6,600 nucleotides of DNA from Bacillota bacterium. GTDB taxonomy: Bacteria; Bacillota; Bacilli; Bacillales; Cytobacillaceae. The stretch spans positions 1 to 6,600 of the forward strand of contig JAEWDX010000191.1 of assembly GCA_023389895.1 (NCBI GenBank). Direction: 5' to 3'. Under the pieces are notes generated by a model that worked only from the letters and a program-made list of their open reading frames with translations, ran no database searches and had not been told where the DNA came from. Positions within the stretch are counted from its first letter, which is position 1; each line of letters begins with the position of its first letter. This document shows positions 4,763 through 6,600 of this stretch, one piece after another. Position numbers and translations under genes: made by a program.

Positions 4763-5620
4763 ATGCTTATCGTTACTGGAGCAAATGGAAAATTAGGCAG
4801 AGGCGTGGTAGAGCAATTGCTTAAACGTATCCCTGCTGAACAGATTGGGGTCAGTGTCCGAAAAGTGAGCAAGGCACAGGATTTAAAGGATCGTGGGGTC
4901 CGTGTGCGTCGTGGCGATTTCGATGATGCGGAGAGCTTGCTTGATGCTTTTGAAGGAGCGTCGCAGGTTCTTCTTGTTTCGTCCGGTATTTTGGGAGAGG
5001 CGGGTATCCGTCAGCATAAAACGGCAATTCACGCAGCAAAGAAGTCCGGCGCCGGCAGGGTGCTGTACACGAGTCATATGGGCTCTTCGCACGCATCTTA
5101 TTTTCCGCCAATGACTCACCATGCGGAGACAGAGGCATTGCTTAAAGAATCGGGTATGCCCTACACGTCTCTTCGCAACGGTTTTTACGCCTCCTCATTG
5201 GTTGGATTAATCGGCGAAGCCATCAAAACGGGAGTATTGGTTGTTCCCGAGGACGGACCGGTTGCTTGGACAACACATTCGGATTTGGCGCAAGCCACGG
5301 CAGTCATTCTAACCGAGTAGGGTATGGCCGGCCCGTCCCCGAATCTAACGGCCTTTGAAGCGATTGATATGGAGGGGGTTGCGGCGATGCTTTCGGATCT
5401 CGTCGGCCGACCGATCTATCCAAAAGTCGTGCCAGACGAAGCGTATAGGGAATATCTGATCACTCAGGGTTTTTCGGCACCGCGCATTGAGATAACCATG
5501 GGTTTATTTCGTGCCAGCCGCAATGGGGACTTCGCGCAAGCGACCAACGCTTTAGCTGATTTAATCGGTCGACCTCCGATGAAGCTAAGGGATTTTCTGA
5601 AGGACTCTATATCTCTATAA
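4763..5620 (+). pseudogene. NmrA/QorB-like NAD(P)-binding oxidoreductase with one in-frame TAG
   Basis: ATG 4763 follows AAAGGATGGAGGT. The first 185 codons show an atypical short-chain dehydrogenase (NmrA-like) Rossmann fold: LIVTGANGKLG with G6, G9 and G12 as the dinucleotide-binding glycines, RRGDFDDAESL at about 49-60, VLLVSSGILGE, and MPYTSLRNGFYASS near 132-145. TAG at 5318-5320 then interrupts, but the same frame continues from GGT ATG GCC to TAA 5618-5620. It supplies the C-terminal part expected of the family, ending LIGRPPMKLRDFLKDS, much as in E. coli QorB (YtfG). Total length without the stop would be about 285 residues, the normal size. Relatives reduce quinones or act as NADPH-linked redox sensors; the substrate here is unknown. 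The downstream piece has an ATG at 5324 but no good ribosome site. Pseudogene by a single nonsense change is the best reading; readthrough or a base-call error remain possible. Confidence 0.85.
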
Positions 5621-5931
5621 ATGGTATTCACTGAGTAACCGTTAGGGTGTTCATAGAAAAGATAATTGAAAATAGTAATTAACTTCAGGGCCATCCCGCA
5701 AAGGATGGGCTTAAAGCTTGCCGTTTCAGACAGCACGGTGAACCGTATCATCGGTAGTGGTTAAGCAGAGGATGAGCTACCCGACTGTCGGAAAAGCCGA
5801 ATCAAATGGGCTGCTGGTGTTTCTTGGGGCACAGATAAAGGGAAGGGCCGGTTCAGTTCCTTGTAGTTTTCGACTATAAAGCATGGACAGCGCCCAGAAA
5901 AGTGATCAAGACAACTAGGCTTTACCGGAGG
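5621..5931. other. Gene-poor intergenic stretch of 311 bp
   Basis: No gene with a start and ribosome site is visible here. Copy B of the 64-bp repeat occupies 5688-5751. From about 5755 to 5931 the sequence is of normal GC content but unassigned. It contains a 34-codon plus-strand ORF from 5773 without ribosome site, and on the minus strand the MarR frame stays open for 56 codons beyond its stop (to TAA 5761-5763). Neither resembles a protein I know. The stretch may be a gene remnant or an untranslated region. Confidence 0.5.
5688..5751. repeat. 64-bp dispersed repeat, copy B
   Basis: This is the second copy of the sequence at 3855-3918, in the same orientation and ungapped, with six differences by my count. 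The hairpin at its left end is slightly weakened (GGATGGGC instead of GGATGGCC) and lacks a following T-run on the minus strand, so it should not terminate as copy A does. It lies 68 bases after the stop of the NmrA-like pseudogene. Confidence 0.85.
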
Positions 5932-5947
5932 CTAGGGTCGCTTTTTT
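5889..5947 (+). terminator. Possible plus-strand terminator overlapping the MarR 3' end
   Basis: AGCGCCCAG (5889-5897) can pair with CTAGGGTCGCT (5932-5942) with two single-base bulges, followed by a run of six T. The T-run is also the antisense of two Lys codons of the MarR gene, and the loop contains a competing hairpin around CTAGGCTTT, so this may be chance. Confidence 0.25.
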
Positions 5948-6252
5948 GTTCTTTCCGCCAGCTTCGTAATTGATTCAATGTCTTGCTCGGTTAATTGATC
6001 CAGAAAATACTTGCGAATTGCCATTGAGACGATGGGTAGGGCCTCATCCAAAGCAGCTTTTCCGGCAGAAGTAATGATGACCTGGACACCACGATCTGCG
6101 TCTAATGGACTTCTTATAACAAGGCCCCGTTTTTCCATCCGCGTCAAATGATGGGATAATCTGCTCTTATCCCAGTTCATTGAGTCGGCTAGTTCCTGTT
6201 GGCGAAGCTTGCCATCTCCGAATTGGACTAAGAAGAACTGTATATTCCACAT
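5932..6252 (-). CDS. MarR-family regulator, N-terminal helix missing
   Basis: The 106 residues contain the MarR winged helix-turn-helix: KLRQQELADSMNWDKSRLSH (about 15-34), HLTRMEKRGLVIR, and the wing DADRGVQVIITSAG (51-64), then C-terminal dimerisation helices ending near KLAERTKKRP. MarR proteins are usually about 140 residues, with an N-terminal helix needed for dimerisation before the segment that begins here as MWNIQFFLVQFGDG. That helix is absent: upstream of ATG 6252 the frame meets TAA and TAG almost at once, and there is no ribosome site. A TATAAT lies only nine bases before the ATG. The gene is probably 5'-truncated and non-functional, or at best expressed without a proper leader. 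It is divergent from a flavin monooxygenase fragment that has also lost its 5' part. Confidence 0.75.
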   Translation of the reverse strand: MWNIQFFLVQFGDGKLRQQELADSMNWDKSRLSHHLTRMEKRGLVIRSPLDADRGVQVIITSAGKAALDEALPIVSMAIRKYFLDQLTEQDIESITKLAERTKKRP

Positions 6253-6345
6253 CCACTATTATAAACTGTTTGCACAACAACTCTTCGGACCTACTCTTGG
6301 AATCGCGCTCTTATCTAAATCCGACGCTAGGTGGAGCAGTTCCGG
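6253..6345. other. Probable deletion scar between MarR and monooxygenase fragments
   Basis: This stretch lies between two divergent genes that both lack their 5' ends. It codes for nothing recognisable. On the minus strand it holds TATAAT close to the MarR ATG, and TGTTTGCACAACA (6269-6281) has four-base inverted arms that could be the remains of a MarR operator. The exact breakpoints cannot be fixed without an intact relative. Confidence 0.45.
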
Positions 6346-6600
6346 GAGTATAGGCGATTCCTGGCGAAGGACTCGAAATCCCAAATTGATATTGGGTTCC
6401 AGCGGTCTCAGCGCTCAACTGGCAGCCCAGTTTGACTTGCCGTTTGCTTTTTCAATGCATGCTTCTCTGCACTATTTGCTTTCTGCGCTTGAACTGTACC
6501 ACCGCAATTTCCGGCCATCTAAATCGTTGGATCGACCGTATGTAATGATCGCGGTGAACACCACCATTGTTGCAGCAACAGATAAAGAAGCTGTTCGCTT
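6346..6600 (+). pseudogene. Luciferase-like flavin-dependent monooxygenase, internal fragment with stop and frameshift
   Basis: The fragment begins in one frame with GV-stop-AIPGEGLEIPN (TAG 6351-6353). After loss of one base at TG 6387-6388 it continues in the next frame as ILGSSGLSAQLAAQFDLPFA, LELYHRNFRPSKSLDRPYVM and TTIVAATDKEAVR to the window's end. These blocks match the central to C-terminal part of LLM-class oxidoreductases of the MsnO8-like type, in which a Trp precedes ILGSS; restoring TGG at 6387 gives exactly NWILGSSG. Such enzymes use reduced flavin and oxygen on small organic substrates. The N-terminal half (about 180 residues, including the flavin-binding start of the barrel) is absent, and the gene has two further lesions, so it is a pseudogene. 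Its 3' end is beyond the window. Confidence 0.8.

Noticed and set aside
4287..4796. A 169-codon plus-strand open frame
   Set aside because: It lies antisense to the TetR gene and runs across the divergent promoter region; it has no ribosome site and no family resemblance.
5464..5751. A 95-codon minus-strand frame covering repeat B
   Set aside because: It is mostly antisense to the C-terminal half of the NmrA-like gene. The part over the repeat (RFTVLSETASF) is echoed in copy A only because the DNA repeats; there is no ribosome site or continuing homology.
5755..5930. Possible structured RNA or riboswitch in the gene-poor stretch
   Set aside because: I could not match it to any riboswitch core or tRNA-like fold, and the only downstream plus-strand gene is a truncated pseudogene over 400 bases away.
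5761..5931. The MarR reading frame stays open for 56 codons after its stop (VENYKELNRPFPLS...)
   Set aside because: The MarR protein already ends at a normal C-terminus, and an open run of this length is not rare by chance. I recognise no domain in it.
1..6600. CRISPR array, tRNA or rRNA gene, toxin-antitoxin or defence system
   Set aside because: No regularly spaced repeats of CRISPR size, no tRNA cloverleaf, no rRNA-like stretch and no toxin or nuclease motifs were seen on either strand.

Overview
The window looks like chromosomal DNA of a Gram-positive endospore-former-type Firmicute (order Bacillales; Paenibacillus/Brevibacillus-like is my guess). The signs are strong AGGAGG-type ribosome sites, frequent TTG starts, sigma-A promoters, intrinsic terminators, and PadR, TetR and MarR regulators. 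This is inferred from style and protein families; no gene fixes the genus.

Layout. (1) 1-279: the 3' end of a YdeI/OmdA-type gene. (2) About 440-2170: a decayed mobile-element remnant (prophage or integrative element). A plus-strand block (522-1314) holds a coiled-coil gene broken by a stop and a frameshift, an intact 57-codon ORF, and a basic phage-type ORF cut at its 3' end. A minus-strand block (1997-~1278) holds a frameshifted gene followed by one that has lost its stop. The blocks face each other and meet at about 1278, so both end at one recombination junction. (3) 2183-3740, minus strand: an intact two-gene operon of an SGNH/sialate-O-acetylesterase-like enzyme and a PadR-family regulator. 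It has a near-consensus promoter overlapped by three 27-bp operator repeats and a long intrinsic terminator. (4) 3852-5620: a TetR-family gene (minus) divergent from an NmrA/QorB-like NAD(P)-binding oxidoreductase gene (plus) interrupted by one in-frame TAG. A possible palindromic operator lies between them. (5) 5621-6600: a 311-bp gene-poor stretch, a MarR-family gene (minus) lacking its N-terminal helix, and a divergent luciferase-like flavin monooxygenase pseudogene (plus) lacking its N-terminal half. These look like two divergent genes whose facing 5' ends were removed together.

How the parts relate. Regions 3-5 are three local regulator-enzyme pairs, each probably self-contained: the regulator sits beside or divergent from the enzyme it may control. 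Only the esterase-PadR operon and the TetR gene look fully intact. A 64-bp repeat with a hairpin occurs after the TetR gene and again after the NmrA pseudogene. I see no convincing undescribed multi-gene system. The most informative signals are the three-site operator array and the pattern of gene decay. The breaks fall in the mobile-element remnant and the two oxidoreductases and spare the other genes, which argues against random sequencing error as the whole explanation.
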